Origin: Phycisphaerales bacterium
GTDB lineage: Bacteria; Planctomycetota; Phycisphaerae; Phycisphaerales; UBA1924
Length of the DNA: 64,000 bases
Direction of reading: 5' to 3'
Assembly: GCA_035627955.1 (NCBI GenBank)
Contig: DASPKU010000003.1
Span: forward strand, 1 to 64,000
Part shown: piece after piece, positions 33,598 to 43,342 of the stretch
Layout: the number at the start of each line of letters is the position of its first letter
Position numbering within the stretch: position 1 is the first letter of the stretch
Notes under the pieces: generated by a model
Seen by the model: only the letters and a program-made list of their open reading frames with translations
What the model was told of the DNA's origin: nothing
The model's database searches: none
Position numbers and translations under genes: made by a program

Positions 33598-33655
33598 GAA
33601 CCGCGACCGTCAGGGAGCGACACGCCCGCGCCCCGCGGGCGTGCGTCCTGTCACC
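33598..33655. repeat. 58-nt palindromic element, single copy (GAACCGCGACCGT family)
   Basis: Starts directly after the VWA stop with GAACCGCGACCGTCAGGGAG and contains hairpin CACGCCCGCG-CCC-CGCGGGCGTG. It is a diverged copy of the element tandemly repeated at 44309-44480. It may act as a terminator. Confidence 0.75.
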
Positions 33656-33815
33656 CTCCCACAAAATCCCCAGATTTCCTTTGACTGCCACGCCCAATAA
33701 GTGCATCTTCACACTGCGGGAATGGGGCTCGTAGGGGTCGCTGTCATTCGGCCAGACCACGCGCATGTGCGCGGGGCGGCTGTCAGCGTGTGTCCGTCAT
33801 CCCGGGAGAGTCCGC

Positions 33816-35096
33816 ATGGTCCGCTCGCGAGCGCTGGTGTTGTGCGTGTCGGCTGGTTTCGCTTTGTTCGCGGGCGGGCACGCCGCCGCCCAGAATACGA
33901 TCAGCCCCCCGGTCGAGAACCCCGCCAACAACCACTGGTACATCCTCCTCGACGCGTCCCTCATGCCCGACGCCCGCGCCAAGGCCGCGGCCCTGGGCGG
34001 CTCCATCGTCACCATCAACGACGCCGACGAGAACGAGTGGGTCCGCGCCAACATGGCCAACTACAACGGCGTCCCGCGCCGTCTGTGGATCGGCCTCACC
34101 GACGAGAACGCCGAGGGCACCTACGAGTGGATGAACGGCGAGCCCGTCACATACACCAACTGGCAGCTCAGCACCGCCCAGCCCGATAACCACCTCGGGC
34201 GCGACGCCGTGAACGGCGAGGACTACGTCGAGATGATCACGCCCGCCCTGGGCGAGTGGAACGACCAGCCGTCCTGCTGCAACGTCGGGCTCAATCCGCC
34301 GCTGCACGCCGTGATTGAGTTCAACACCCGCCCGACCTTCGGCGCCTGCTGCACCGGCACCACGTGCCAGGTCACCACGCCCGCGGGCTGCTCCAACCTC
34401 AGCGGCACCTACCGCGGGGACGGCACCGACTGCTCGCCGATCTTCAACGGCGCCAGCAACAACGGCCCCTTCGCCTCCGGCCTGCCCATCGGCCCCAACG
34501 CCGGCACCGTCACCACCGATACTCAGACGATGTCGGGTCCCACCGTCATCGGCAACCTCAGCCTCACAATCCGCCTCACCCACACCTACATCGGCGACCT
34601 CACGATCGACCTCCGCAACGACACTACCGGCGCGACGGTCCGCGTCTTTTCGCAGCTCTGCGGCACCAACGAGAACATGAGCGTCACGTTCGTCGACGGC
34701 GCCGCCACGCTCGTCTGCGGCACGCCCACCAGCGGCACCTTCAACCCCGCCAACCCGCTCTCCACCTTCGCCGGTCTGGACGCCAACGGCCCCTGGACGC
34801 TCACGATCACCGACCACGCGAACGTCGACGGCGGCACGCTCGAATCCTGGTCCTTGACCACCTTCGAGAGCGTCACCGCCAGCATCTGCGAGACGTCCAT
34901 GTGCGGCACCGCCGACTACAACGGCGACGGCGACACCGGCACCGACCAGGACATCGAGGCCTTCTTCGCCTGCATCGGCGGCACCTGCTGCCCCACCTGC
35001 TGGCACCTGGGCTCGGACTTCAACGCCGACGGCGACGCCGGCACCGACCAGGACATCGAAGCCTTCTTCCGCGTCCTGGGCGGCAACCCCTGCTGA
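33816..35096 (+). CDS. Secreted C-type-lectin/P-domain protein with GC-type dockerin
   Basis: A 426-aa exported protein; ATG 33816 follows GGGAGAG, with signal peptide VLCVSAGFALFAGGHAAA. Order: a C-type lectin domain (residues about 30-170: WYILLDASLMPDARAKAAAL, RLWIGLTDENAEGTYEWMNG, EDYVEMITPALGEWNDQPSC); a Cys-rich link (FGACCTGTTCQVTTPAGCSN); a proprotein-convertase P-type beta domain (about 225-355: TYIGDLTIDLRNDTTGATVR, FAGLDANGPWTLTITDHANV); and the C-terminal double dockerin-like module with DYNGDGDTGTDQDIEAFFAC and DFNADGDAGTDQDIEAFFRV and six Cys. Probably binds sugars outside the cell and is tethered or sorted by the C-terminal module. Confidence 0.88.
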   Translation: MVRSRALVLCVSAGFALFAGGHAAAQNTISPPVENPANNHWYILLDASLMPDARAKAAALGGSIVTINDADENEWVRANMANYNGVPRRLWIGLTDENAEGTYEWMNGEPVTYTNWQLSTAQPDNHLGRDAVNGEDYVEMITPALGEWNDQPSCCNVGLNPPLHAVIEFNTRPTFGACCTGTTCQVTTPAGCSNLSGTYRGDGTDCSPIFNGASNNGPFASGLPIGPNAGTVTTDTQTMSGPTVIGNLSLTIRLTHTYIGDLTIDLRNDTTGATVRVFSQLCGTNENMSVTFVDGAATLVCGTPTSGTFNPANPLSTFAGLDANGPWTLTITDHANVDGGTLESWSLTTFESVTASICETSMCGTADYNGDGDTGTDQDIEAFFACIGGTCCPTCWHLGSDFNADGDAGTDQDIEAFFRVLGGNPC

Positions 35097-35100
35097 TGGA

Positions 35101-35155
35101 GGAACCCCGACCGTGAGGGAGGGATACAGCCGCGCTTCGCGGCTGTGCAACTCAC
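35101..35155. repeat. 58-nt palindromic element, single copy
   Basis: GAACCCCGACCGTGAGGGAG followed by hairpin ACAGCCGCG (35126-35134) - CTT - CGCGGCTGT (35138-35146). Member of the family at 33598 and 44309. It lies 5 bases after the stop of the lectin gene, between convergent genes. Confidence 0.75.
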
Positions 35156-35164
35156 CACGTCACG

Positions 35165-35192
35165 AGAGGCCCGCGCCCCCGCGCGGGCCTCT
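35165..35192. terminator. Strong intrinsic terminator
   Basis: AGAGGCCCGCGC (35165-35176) pairs with GCGCGGGCCTCT (35181-35192), loop CCCC, then TTCTCTTT. It ends the lectin gene; the convergent nucleotidyltransferase stop lies 6 bases further on. Confidence 0.85.
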
Positions 35193-35197
35193 TCTCT

Positions 35198-35956
35198 TTA
35201 CCGCTCCAACCGCAGCCGCACCGCTAGATCATCCAGCCCCAGCACCGCCTCGCGCGTCGGCTCTTCCGGCAGTGAGGACCGCTCGCTCGCCGCATTCAGC
35301 TCATCCCTCAGCCGCACGAACTCAAGCTCGTGCCGTTCCAGCTCTCCCGGCCGCAGCGCATCCTTCTCGTTCCCGCTTACCTTTCGCGCGATGAGGTCAT
35401 CGATGTACGCGAGCCGCGCCCGTTCGTTGAGCACCCTCAGATTGCTCTCCACCATCCCCGTCTCCAGCAGGTGTATGCCCGCCAGCAGCACGCGGTAGGT
35501 GTACAGCAGGCCCTTCACCGTCGGCCGCGGCGACCTCACCACCAGCTCCCACTGATTCTCGGCAAACCCGCGGTAGTGGTACCGGTGGTGCCGCGTCATG
35601 CACCCCCGCGCCAGGTGCCTGAGTTCTTCCAGCACCCCGCAGTCGTGCACCACCAGCGGCGAGAACACCTGCTCCAGCACGTAGCCGTTGCGCTTGAGCA
35701 TCAGCCTGAAGAACTTGAGCACGTCGTGGGTCACGACGTCCATCTCCGGGAACCCGCTCTTGTCCATCACCTCCAGCGTCTCGCTCGGCGGGTCCATGCT
35801 CACGAACTCGCGCACTGGCGTGACATGACATCCGCGGAGGTCATAGTCCGAGTCCGGCGAGTGGAACCCATACAGGTGCGCACCGCTCACGGTCACGAAC
35901 ACGCGATCCGCCGGGTGCCGCGTCAGAAAAGCGCGTGCAAGGTCAAAGTCGAACAT
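35198..35956 (-). CDS. YcgL-type predicted nucleotidyltransferase
   Basis: A 252-aa cytosolic protein of the DNA polymerase beta-like nucleotidyltransferase superfamily. The metal-binding motif is GAHLYGFHSPDSDYDLRG (residues about 25-42): G-[SH]-x-x-x-G..S.DSD.D, with both Asp residues kept. Helical segments follow (DVVTHDVLKFFRLMLKRNGY, PTVKGLLYTYRVLLAGIHLL). Such proteins are widespread orphans and some belong to MNT/HEPN-like systems, but no HEPN partner is adjacent. The gene is convergent with the lectin gene. Length is typical of the family. Confidence 0.85.
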   Translation of the reverse strand: MFDFDLARAFLTRHPADRVFVTVSGAHLYGFHSPDSDYDLRGCHVTPVREFVSMDPPSETLEVMDKSGFPEMDVVTHDVLKFFRLMLKRNGYVLEQVFSPLVVHDCGVLEELRHLARGCMTRHHRYHYRGFAENQWELVVRSPRPTVKGLLYTYRVLLAGIHLLETGMVESNLRVLNERARLAYIDDLIARKVSGNEKDALRPGELERHELEFVRLRDELNAASERSSLPEEPTREAVLGLDDLAVRLRLER

Positions 35957-36087
35957 AAGCCCCCACTCTAGGGACTTCGCTGGCCTTCCCCGACCGAAAA
36001 GGCCGCCTCCCGCCCCTCCTCGCCTCTACTTCTCTACCCCTCTACTCCACTTCTCCTCCGCTCCGCTCCCCCCTTCGCGCCTTCGCT

Positions 36088-36109
36088 CCCCTTCGCGACC
36101 TTCGCGTTC
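36088..36109. repeat. 22-nt direct repeat, left copy
   Basis: CCCCTTCGCGACCTTCGCGT plus TC, identical to 37598-37619. The two copies bracket the MFS gene at 36198-37583. This left copy sits in a C/T-rich intergenic tract with more TTCGCG words. Confidence 0.75.
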
Positions 36110-36197
36110 GATTCCTGACGGACACCCACCCCCAGCGCATCGCTACAGTCCGTCCCGACCTCCACTGGGGTAGCAGGTCGGCTGGGGTGTTGTCCGA

Positions 36198-37583
36198 GTG
36201 TCGCCGACGCCGAGCTCTTCCGAACCCAATGCCTCAGAGCCGCTCGCGCCGGGACAGCCCATCGACGACGCCGCGCACACCCGCCCCAACCCACCCGACT
36301 CCATCGATCGCCCTCACGATCCCTACCTCGCCCTCCGCTCCGCCGACTACCGCCGCTTCGCCCTCGGCTTCGCCCCATCCTCCATCGGCCTCCAGATGAT
36401 GGGCACGGCCATCTCCTGGGAGATCTACGACCGCACCCAGAGCCCCATGGCCCTCGCCTACGCCGGCCTGGCCCGCGCGGTCCCCGTGCTCTGCCTCGCC
36501 CTCCCCGCCGGTCACGCCGCTGACCTCTTCAACCGCCGCAACATCCTCGTCATCACCCAGCTCTGCTTCGCCCTCGCCGCCGGCGCCACCGCCGCGGCCT
36601 CCTACTGGCACGCACCCATTTGGGTCTTCTACCTGCTGCTCTTCGTCAGCGGCGCTGCCCGATCCTTCAACGGCCCCGCCCGCAGCAGCGTGCTCCCCCA
36701 GATCGCCCGCGGCGACGCCTTCCCCAACGCCGTGACCTGGAACAGCGGTGTCTTTCAGGTCGCCGCGATCATCGGCCCGCTCCTCGCCGGCTTCATGATC
36801 GACTGGCCCACTCTTTCCGGCGGCAAGCCCCAGGCCTGGCCCGTCTACCTCGCCACCGCCCTTGGCTGCGGGCTGTTCGCGCTCTCCGCGGCGGGCATGC
36901 ACGTGCCCGCGCCCGAGCGCAAGCCCGGCCCCGCTTCCTTCAGCTTCCGCGCCATGATCGCGGGCATGTCCCACGTCCGACGCGAGAAGACCATCCTCGC
37001 GGCCCTCTCGCTCGACCTGTTCGCCGTGCTGCTGGGCGGCGCGACGGCCATGCTCCCGGTCTACGTCGAGCTCATCCTCGATGTCGACCCGGACTCTGAG
37101 GGCCGCTGGCTCGGCGCCCTCCGCTCCAGCCAGTTCGTCGGCGCACTGGTCATGTCCCTCGCCCTCGTGCACCGCCCGCCCTTCCGGCGCGCCGGACCCG
37201 CCCTGCTCTGGTCGGTCGCGGGCTTCGGCATCTGCATGATCGTCTTCGGCCTCTCCCGAAACGTGTGGGTATCGCTCGCCGCGCTCTTCCTCTCGGGCGG
37301 CCTCGACGCCATCAGCGTCGTCATCCGCCACGTCCTCGTGCAGACCCGCACCCCCGACCACGTCCGCGGGCGTGTCTCCGCCGTCAACAGCGTGTTCATC
37401 GAGAGCAGCAATCAACTCGGCGAGTTCGAGTCCGGGTCCGTCGCCCACGCCGCGGGAACGATCGCGGGCTCCAAGGTTTTCGGCGCCATGTTCAGCGTCG
37501 TCAGCGGCGGCATCGGCACGATCCTGGTTGTCCTTGGCATCGCCTGGATGTGGCCCGAGATCCGCCGCCTCCGCAAGCTCTGA
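36198..37583 (+). CDS. MFS transporter, EntS/DHA3-like
   Basis: A 461-aa inner-membrane permease with about 12 helices after a 45-residue polar N-terminus; GTG start at 36198. Family cues are LRSADYRRFALGFAPSSIGL at the start of helix 1, LPAGHAADLFNRRNILVITQ (MFS signature between helices 2 and 3), SGAARSFNGPARSSVLPQIA and the late ALFLSGGLDAISVVIRHVLV with TPDHVRGRVSAVNSVFIESS, which is typical of DHA3/EntS exporters. Substrate is unknown; exporters of siderophores and macrolides belong here. The gene is flanked by 22-nt direct repeats 1.5 kb apart. Confidence 0.88.
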   Translation: MSPTPSSSEPNASEPLAPGQPIDDAAHTRPNPPDSIDRPHDPYLALRSADYRRFALGFAPSSIGLQMMGTAISWEIYDRTQSPMALAYAGLARAVPVLCLALPAGHAADLFNRRNILVITQLCFALAAGATAAASYWHAPIWVFYLLLFVSGAARSFNGPARSSVLPQIARGDAFPNAVTWNSGVFQVAAIIGPLLAGFMIDWPTLSGGKPQAWPVYLATALGCGLFALSAAGMHVPAPERKPGPASFSFRAMIAGMSHVRREKTILAALSLDLFAVLLGGATAMLPVYVELILDVDPDSEGRWLGALRSSQFVGALVMSLALVHRPPFRRAGPALLWSVAGFGICMIVFGLSRNVWVSLAALFLSGGLDAISVVIRHVLVQTRTPDHVRGRVSAVNSVFIESSNQLGEFESGSVAHAAGTIAGSKVFGAMFSVVSGGIGTILVVLGIAWMWPEIRRLRKL

Positions 37584-37597
37584 TCACCCCGCTCCCT

Positions 37598-37619
37598 CCC
37601 CTTCGCGACCTTCGCGTTC
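37598..37619. repeat. 22-nt direct repeat, right copy
   Basis: Identical to 36088-36109; it begins 15 bases after the stop of the DHA3-type MFS gene and lies 42 bases before the next MFS gene. Confidence 0.75.
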
Positions 37620-37660
37620 TATGCCTTCAAGCGCCCGCAAATACACGCAGATCGGTTAGC

Positions 37661-39043
37661 ATGCCGCGCATGGGACAGACCGCCACGATGCCCGCCCCTC
37701 CCGGGCCGCGCGCCGCCGCACCCACGTACTGGGGCCTCACCGGCTACCAGTGGCTCGTCGTCGCCGCCGCGTGGCTGGGCTGGGGCTTCGACGTCTTCGA
37801 CGGGCTGCTCTTCAACTACGTCGCCCCCGCCTGCGTCCCCGACCTCCTGGGGATCACCAAGGACACACCCGGCTACCAGGGCCAGATCAGCTTCTGGACC
37901 GGCACGCTCACCAGCGTGCTGCTGATCGGCTGGGGCGTGGGCGGCATCCTCTTCGGCAAGATCGCCGACCGGATCGGCCGCACCCGCGCCCTTCTGGTCA
38001 CGATGCTGCTCTACTCCCTTGCCACCGCCGGCTGCGCCTTCGCCAACAACATCTGGATGCTGATGTTCTTCCGCGTCATCGCCAGCCTGGGCATCGGCGG
38101 CGAGTGGGCCGCGGGAGCCTCGCTCGTCGCCGAGACGGTCCCCGAGAACAAGCGCGTGTGGGCGGGCATGCTCCTCTACACCGCGTCACCCTTTGGCATC
38201 CTGCTGGCCACGCTGGTGTCCGACGTCTTCCTCCACCAGATCGACTTCGCCGCCGTGTCCGAGTCCCTCGGCTTCGGCGACGCCAGCTGGGGCTGGCGCG
38301 CGGTGTTCCTCACCGGCCTCGTCCCCGCCCTCGTCGCCCTCGTCATCCGCATCAAGGTCAAGGAGCCCGAGATGTGGAAGCCCGACGAATCCGCCGGGCG
38401 GGTGAGCGAGCTCTTCAGCCCCGCGATGCGGTCGCGCACCATCGGCGGGCTCGCCATGACCATCATCGCCCTGCTGGGCTGGTGGTCCTGCTTTGCCTTC
38501 ATCCCCCTCATCGGCAACCGCCTGGGGACCGCGCCCGCGGACAAGTCGCAGCTCGTCTTCATCGGCACCGCCGCATACAGCCTGGGCGGCCTCATCGGCA
38601 CTATCCTCACCATGCCCATCGCCCTCACGCTGGGCCGCCGCTGGATGTTTGCGCTCTACTTCGCCTTCTCCGCCGCCGCCATCTGGCTCGGCTTCGGCGG
38701 CGACTGGGAGGCCAAGACCCGCATGTGGATGATGCTGCCCGTGGGCATCGGCGTGTTCGGTGTCTTCGGCGCCTTCACCTTCTACCTCCCCGAGCTCTTC
38801 CCCACCCGCCTCCGCGGCACCGGCGCAGGCTTCTGCTACAACACCGGCCGCTTCATCGCCGCGGGCGGGCCGTTCCTCATCGGTGCTCTCACCACCCGCA
38901 AGTTCGACACGCCCGGCGAGCAGCTCGAGTTCCTGCTCACCTGCGTCAGCTGGGTGGCGGTCTTTCCCGCCCTGGGCGTCGTGCTCGTCCTCTGCCGCGT
39001 CTGCCACGAGACCAAGGGCCAGGCCCTGACCGACCATGGCTGA
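37661..39043 (+). CDS. MFS transporter, AAHS/sugar-porter-like
   Basis: A 460-aa 12-helix permease; start ATG 37661, or ATG 37670. Features are WLVVAAAWLGWGFDVFDGLL in helix 1 (the D-x-x-D pattern of aromatic-acid/H+ symporters), GWGVGGILFGKIADRIGRTR (signature G-x-x-x-D-R-x-G-R-R-like loop), IASLGIGGEWAAGASLVAET after helix 4 and PELFPTRLRGTGAGFCYNTG in the second half. Its last 8 bases overlap the start of the oxoprolinase gene, so both are translated together. It may import the substrate of that enzyme, such as 5-oxoproline or a hydantoin. That is inference. Confidence 0.88.
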   Translation: MPRMGQTATMPAPPGPRAAAPTYWGLTGYQWLVVAAAWLGWGFDVFDGLLFNYVAPACVPDLLGITKDTPGYQGQISFWTGTLTSVLLIGWGVGGILFGKIADRIGRTRALLVTMLLYSLATAGCAFANNIWMLMFFRVIASLGIGGEWAAGASLVAETVPENKRVWAGMLLYTASPFGILLATLVSDVFLHQIDFAAVSESLGFGDASWGWRAVFLTGLVPALVALVIRIKVKEPEMWKPDESAGRVSELFSPAMRSRTIGGLAMTIIALLGWWSCFAFIPLIGNRLGTAPADKSQLVFIGTAAYSLGGLIGTILTMPIALTLGRRWMFALYFAFSAAAIWLGFGGDWEAKTRMWMMLPVGIGVFGVFGAFTFYLPELFPTRLRGTGAGFCYNTGRFIAAGGPFLIGALTTRKFDTPGEQLEFLLTCVSWVAVFPALGVVLVLCRVCHETKGQALTDHG

Positions 39044-42000
39044 CCCCTCGCCCACGATGCCCCGCCCCTGGCGCGTCTGCGTCGACACCGGCGGCACCTT
39101 CACCGACTGCATCGCACTCTCGCCCACCGGCGAGGTCCGCCGCGCCAAGGTGCTCAGCAGCAGCTGCCTGCGCGCCGCCGTGCTCGAATCCCGCGGGCCG
39201 CTCATGCGCATCACAGGCCGCGGGCTGGCCGCACTCCCGTCCTTCGCCGGCTTCACGCTCCGCGTGCACGATCAGGGCGAGGCCCTCATCACCAAGTCGC
39301 ACCTACTTGACGATTCGACGCTCGAACTCACCCTCGGCCTCGAAGTGATCGTCAACCCCGGCTCCCTCTGCGAGCTCTCCAGCGGCGAGCCCGCGCCACT
39401 ACTCGCCGCACGTCTCGCCACCTCCACCCCCCTCAACCACCCCTTCCCGCCCCTCGAACTCCGCCTTGCGACCACCCGCGGCACCAACGCCCTCCTTGAA
39501 CGCCGCGCCGGCCCCGCCGCCCTCTTCCTCACCGCCGGCTTCGCCGACCTGCTCACCATCGGCACCCAGCAGCGTCCCGACCTCTTCGCGCTCGCCCCGC
39601 GCAAGCCCCGCGGCATCGACTGCGACACCATCGAGGTCAGCGGCCGACTCGACGCCCACGGCCGCGAGCTTCAACCCCTCGACATCGAGTCCCTCCGCGT
39701 GCACGCCCACGCCCTTGTGTCCCGGGGCATTACCTGCGCCGCCGTCGCCCTCATGCACGCCTGGCGCAACCCCGCCCACGAGCAGTTGGCCGCGCAGGTC
39801 CTCCGGGACGCCGGCTTCCGCCACATCTCGCTCTCCTCCGAGATAGCCGGCCGCATCGGCTACCTCGACCGCGCCCGCACCACGCTCGTCAACGCCTACC
39901 TCGCGCCCGTCGTCGACTCCTTCGTCGCCGAGGTCGCCCACGGCCTGGGCGCACCGAACTCCAACCCCACCGCCACAACCACCTCGCCCGCGCCGAACAC
40001 TCCCCGCCTCCTCCTCATGACCAGCGCCGGTGGCCTCGTCACGCCCGATGCCTTCCATCCCAAGGACAGCCTCCTCAGCGGCCCCGCCGGCGGAGTAGTG
40101 GGGGCCCTCGACGCCGCCAGGCGCTCCGGCTTCACCCGCGTGCTCGCCTTCGACATGGGCGGCACCAGCACCGACGTCGCCCGCATCGACAACGAACTCG
40201 ATTACGTCTTCGAGCACCGCGTCGGCCCCGGCACCGTCATGGCCCCTGCCGTCGCCGTCGAGAGCGTCGCCGCGGGTGGTGGCTCGGTCTGCTGGTTCGA
40301 CGCCGCATCCACCCTCTTCCGCGTCGGCCCGCAGAGCGCGGGCGCGAGCCCCGGCCCCGCCTGCTACGGCGCCGGCGGCCCGCTCACGATGACCGACGTC
40401 AACCTGCTCCTCGGCCGCCTCGACCCCTCCCGCGTGCCGCTGCCCCTCGACTGCGCCGCATCTCAACGCGCCGCGGCCGCGCTCCTCGCGCAGGTCACCG
40501 CCGCGGGCCGCGACTTGTCAGAACAGCAGATGCTTGACGCCCTGCTCGCCGTCGCCAACGAACAGATGGCCGCCGCCATGCGCACCGTCTCCGTCCGCCA
40601 GGGCTACGACCCGCGCGACTACGCCATCCTCGCCTTCGGCGGCGCGGGCGGCCAGCACGCCTGCGGCGTCGCCGCGCTCCTGGGCGTCGACACCGTCATC
40701 GTTTCACAGGATGTCGGCCTCCTCTCCGCCCGCGGCCTCGCCGCGGCGGGAATCGAACGCTTCGCCACCCGCCAGGTGCTCGCCAGCCTCACCACCGCTC
40801 CGCTCGCGGACATCCTCGCCGAACTCTCCGCGCACGCAGCGGCACAGCTCGAGAACGACGGCTACTCAAAAGCAACCATCACCCGCCGCATCATCGCCGC
40901 CCGTCTCGCCGGCCAGGAGAACACGATCGCCGTCGAGGTCGATGACACCACCGACCTGGAGCACCAGGTCCGCACCGGCTTCGCCCGCCTCTTCCGCCAG
41001 ACCTACGGCTACGCCCCCGTCGCCCGCGTCCTCGAGGTCGAATCCATCCGCGTCGTCGCCCGCGCTATGGAAGAGCCCTTCGACATCCCTACCGCGCCGA
41101 TCTACGCCCCACACTCAACGAGCACCACCCCCAGCACCTGGCCCTCCCACCCGCGCGAGTCCCTCCGCCCCGGCGACAGCATCCACGGCCCCGCCATCAT
41201 CAGCGAAGCCCACGCCACCACCATCGTCGAGCACGGTTGGACCGCGACCGTCGATGCCGCGCACGCCCTGATCCTCCGCCGCGATGACCCCGCGCCCTCA
41301 GCTCACGCCCCCGCCCACGCCGCCGAGCACGACATCCTCGCCGCCCGCCTCACCGCCATCGCCACCGACATGGGCGAGATGCTCCGCCGCACCGCCCTCT
41401 CCACCAACGTCAAGGACCGCCTCGACTTCTCCTGCGCCGTGCTCGACCCCGACGGCGAGCTCGTCGTCAACGCCCCGCACATCCCCGTCCACCTCGGCGC
41501 TCTCGGCCTCTGCGTTCGCCTTGTGAAGCACACACTGCCGATGCACCCTGGCGACGTCGTCGTCACCAACCACCCCGCCTTCGGCGGCTCACACCTGCCC
41601 GACGTCACCGTCATCGCCCCCGTCTACCACGACGGGACGCTCATCGCATTCGTCGCCACCCGCGCCCACCACGCCGAGATCGGCGGCATCCGCCCCGGTT
41701 CCATGCCCCCGGGCGCCCGCACCCTCGCCGAGGAGGGCGTCGTCATCCCCCCCATGCACCTCATTCACCACGGCGAGCCCCGCCTCGACGAGTTCCGCCG
41801 CGTCCTGCTCGAAGCCCCGCACCCGACCCGCGCCGTCGAAGAGAACCTCGCCGACGTCCGCGCCCAGCTCGCCGCCTGCACCCGCGGCCAGCACTGCCTC
41901 CTCGCCCTCGCCGCCGAGTTCGGCCCTGCCCTCCCGCGCGTGATGCACACCCTCCGCTCCCGAAGCGAGTCCATCGTTCGCGCCGCACTCGAGCGCGTCG

Positions 42001-42845
42001 TCACGCGTGAGCTCGCCGCGACCGAGTACCTCGACGATGGCTCCGTCATCAACGTCACCATCCGACGCGACGCAGACAAGACGATCATCGACTTCACCGG
42101 GTCCAGCCCCACCCACGCGCTCAACCTCAACGCCCCCCTCGGCGTCATCCGCAGCGCCGTGATGTACGTCCTCCGCCTCCTCGTCGACGAGCCGCTGCCC
42201 CTCAACGAGGGCCTCCTCCGCGCCGTCGACCTCCGCGTGCCCGAAGGGATGCTCAACCCGCTCTTCGACAAGGACCCCGCGCGGTGCCCCGCCGTCTCCG
42301 CCGGCAACGTCGAAACGAGCCAGCGCGTCGTCGACACACTGCTCAAAGCCCTCAACCTCGCCGCGTGCAGCCAGGGGACCATGAACAACGTCGTCTTCGG
42401 CAACGACCGCTTCGGCTACTACGAGACGGTCTGCGGCGGCGCGGGAGCCACCGCCACGACGCACGGCGAGTCGGCCGTGCACACCCACATGACCAACACC
42501 CGCATCACCGACCCAGAGTTCCTCGAGCACCGCTACCCGGTCCGCCTCGAACGCTTCGAGATCCGACGCGGCTCCGGCGGCGCCGGCCTGTTCCACGGCG
42601 GCGACGGCGTCAACCGCGAGTACACCTTCCTCGAGCCCGTCTCACTCTCGCTCCTCACCCAGCACCGCAACGAGCGTCCCTACGGCCTCGAGGGCGGCAC
42701 CGGCGGCCGCCGCGGCCACCAGGTCATCTTCTGGCCCGACGGCCAATCGCACCAGGTCCCGCACTTCTGCTCCTACGACCTCCCCGCCGGATCCCGCCTG
42801 TTCCTCGAAACCCCCGGCGGCGGCGGCTGGGGCACCCCCGCCTGA
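39036..42845 (+). CDS. oplAH: Fused hydantoinase A/B, 5-oxoprolinase family
   Basis: A 1269-aa single-chain enzyme of the ATP-dependent 5-oxoprolinase/N-methylhydantoinase family. The HyuA half (residues about 10-735) starts with [15 protein letters not shown] (phosphate-binding ASKHA-like motif) and includes [40 protein letters not shown] and the [18 protein letters not shown] segment. The HyuB half (about 757-1269) has [57 protein letters not shown] and ends in [13 protein letters not shown]. Both halves are complete. Eukaryotic and some bacterial oxoprolinases are fused in the same way. The overlapping transporter gene suggests an uptake-and-hydrolysis pair. Confidence 0.92.
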   Translation: MADPSPTMPRPWRVCVDTGGTFTDCIALSPTGEVRRAKVLSSSCLRAAVLESRGPLMRITGRGLAALPSFAGFTLRVHDQGEALITKSHLLDDSTLELTLGLEVIVNPGSLCELSSGEPAPLLAARLATSTPLNHPFPPLELRLATTRGTNALLERRAGPAALFLTAGFADLLTIGTQQRPDLFALAPRKPRGIDCDTIEVSGRLDAHGRELQPLDIESLRVHAHALVSRGITCAAVALMHAWRNPAHEQLAAQVLRDAGFRHISLSSEIAGRIGYLDRARTTLVNAYLAPVVDSFVAEVAHGLGAPNSNPTATTTSPAPNTPRLLLMTSAGGLVTPDAFHPKDSLLSGPAGGVVGALDAARRSGFTRVLAFDMGGTSTDVARIDNELDYVFEHRVGPGTVMAPAVAVESVAAGGGSVCWFDAASTLFRVGPQSAGASPGPACYGAGGPLTMTDVNLLLGRLDPSRVPLPLDCAASQRAAAALLAQVTAAGRDLSEQQMLDALLAVANEQMAAAMRTVSVRQGYDPRDYAILAFGGAGGQHACGVAALLGVDTVIVSQDVGLLSARGLAAAGIERFATRQVLASLTTAPLADILAELSAHAAAQLENDGYSKATITRRIIAARLAGQENTIAVEVDDTTDLEHQVRTGFARLFRQTYGYAPVARVLEVESIRVVARAMEEPFDIPTAPIYAPHSTSTTPSTWPSHPRESLRPGDSIHGPAIISEAHATTIVEHGWTATVDAAHALILRRDDPAPSAHAPAHAAEHDILAARLTAIATDMGEMLRRTALSTNVKDRLDFSCAVLDPDGELVVNAPHIPVHLGALGLCVRLVKHTLPMHPGDVVVTNHPAFGGSHLPDVTVIAPVYHDGTLIAFVATRAHHAEIGGIRPGSMPPGARTLAEEGVVIPPMHLIHHGEPRLDEFRRVLLEAPHPTRAVEENLADVRAQLAACTRGQHCLLALAAEFGPALPRVMHTLRSRSESIVRAALERVVTRELAATEYLDDGSVINVTIRRDADKTIIDFTGSSPTHALNLNAPLGVIRSAVMYVLRLLVDEPLPLNEGLLRAVDLRVPEGMLNPLFDKDPARCPAVSAGNVETSQRVVDTLLKALNLAACSQGTMNNVVFGNDRFGYYETVCGGAGATATTHGESAVHTHMTNTRITDPEFLEHRYPVRLERFEIRRGSGGAGLFHGGDGVNREYTFLEPVSLSLLTQHRNERPYGLEGGTGGRRGHQVIFWPDGQSHQVPHFCSYDLPAGSRLFLETPGGGGWGTPA

Positions 42846-42983
42846 TCGCAGCCGAAGGCCGGCCCGATAACCGCGCCATTCTGGGCAGCCCCAACCGCCC
42901 CCGCCGCCCCCACATTCCGAGAAAAACGCTCACCCGCTCACCTCAGGCCCCGCATCGGCCGATGTCAGAGCGGGAGAACCCAC

Positions 42984-43316
42984 ATGAGCACACACACCAA
43001 GCCCATCCAGAGCCAGCTCGCCCACGATCCCGAGATGTCCGAGCTGCTCGACCTCTTCCTCTCCGAGCTTCCCAAGCGCGTCGATTCGGTCACCAGCGCG
43101 TGGCGTCAGCGCGAGCTCAACACCCTCCGCCGCATCGCCCACCAGATGAAGGGCTCCTGCGCCGGCTACGGCTTCCCCACCCTCGGCCAGGCCGCGGCCG
43201 ACGTCGAGCGCACCGTCGACCAGAACGCCCCGCTCGAGACCATCGCTACAGAGGTCAACGAGCTCGTCGAGCTCTGCCAGCGCGCCCTCCAGGGCCGCGG
43301 CCGCGCCGCCGCCTGA
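42984..43316 (+). CDS. Histidine phosphotransfer (Hpt) protein
   Basis: A 110-aa four-helix Hpt protein. The phosphorylatable His lies in IAHQMKGSCAGYGF (residues about 51-64), with the conserved Lys-Gly-Ser following. It would receive phosphate from a hybrid histidine kinase and pass it to a response regulator. The gene lies 26 bp upstream of a REC-GGDEF gene on the same strand, so that regulator is the obvious partner. No kinase gene is adjacent. The 138 bp between oplAH and this gene contain no feature I can name. Confidence 0.9.
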   Translation: MSTHTKPIQSQLAHDPEMSELLDLFLSELPKRVDSVTSAWRQRELNTLRRIAHQMKGSCAGYGFPTLGQAAADVERTVDQNAPLETIATEVNELVELCQRALQGRGRAAA

Positions 43317-43342
43317 CGCTCCCGCCCGCCCGAGGACCTTCG

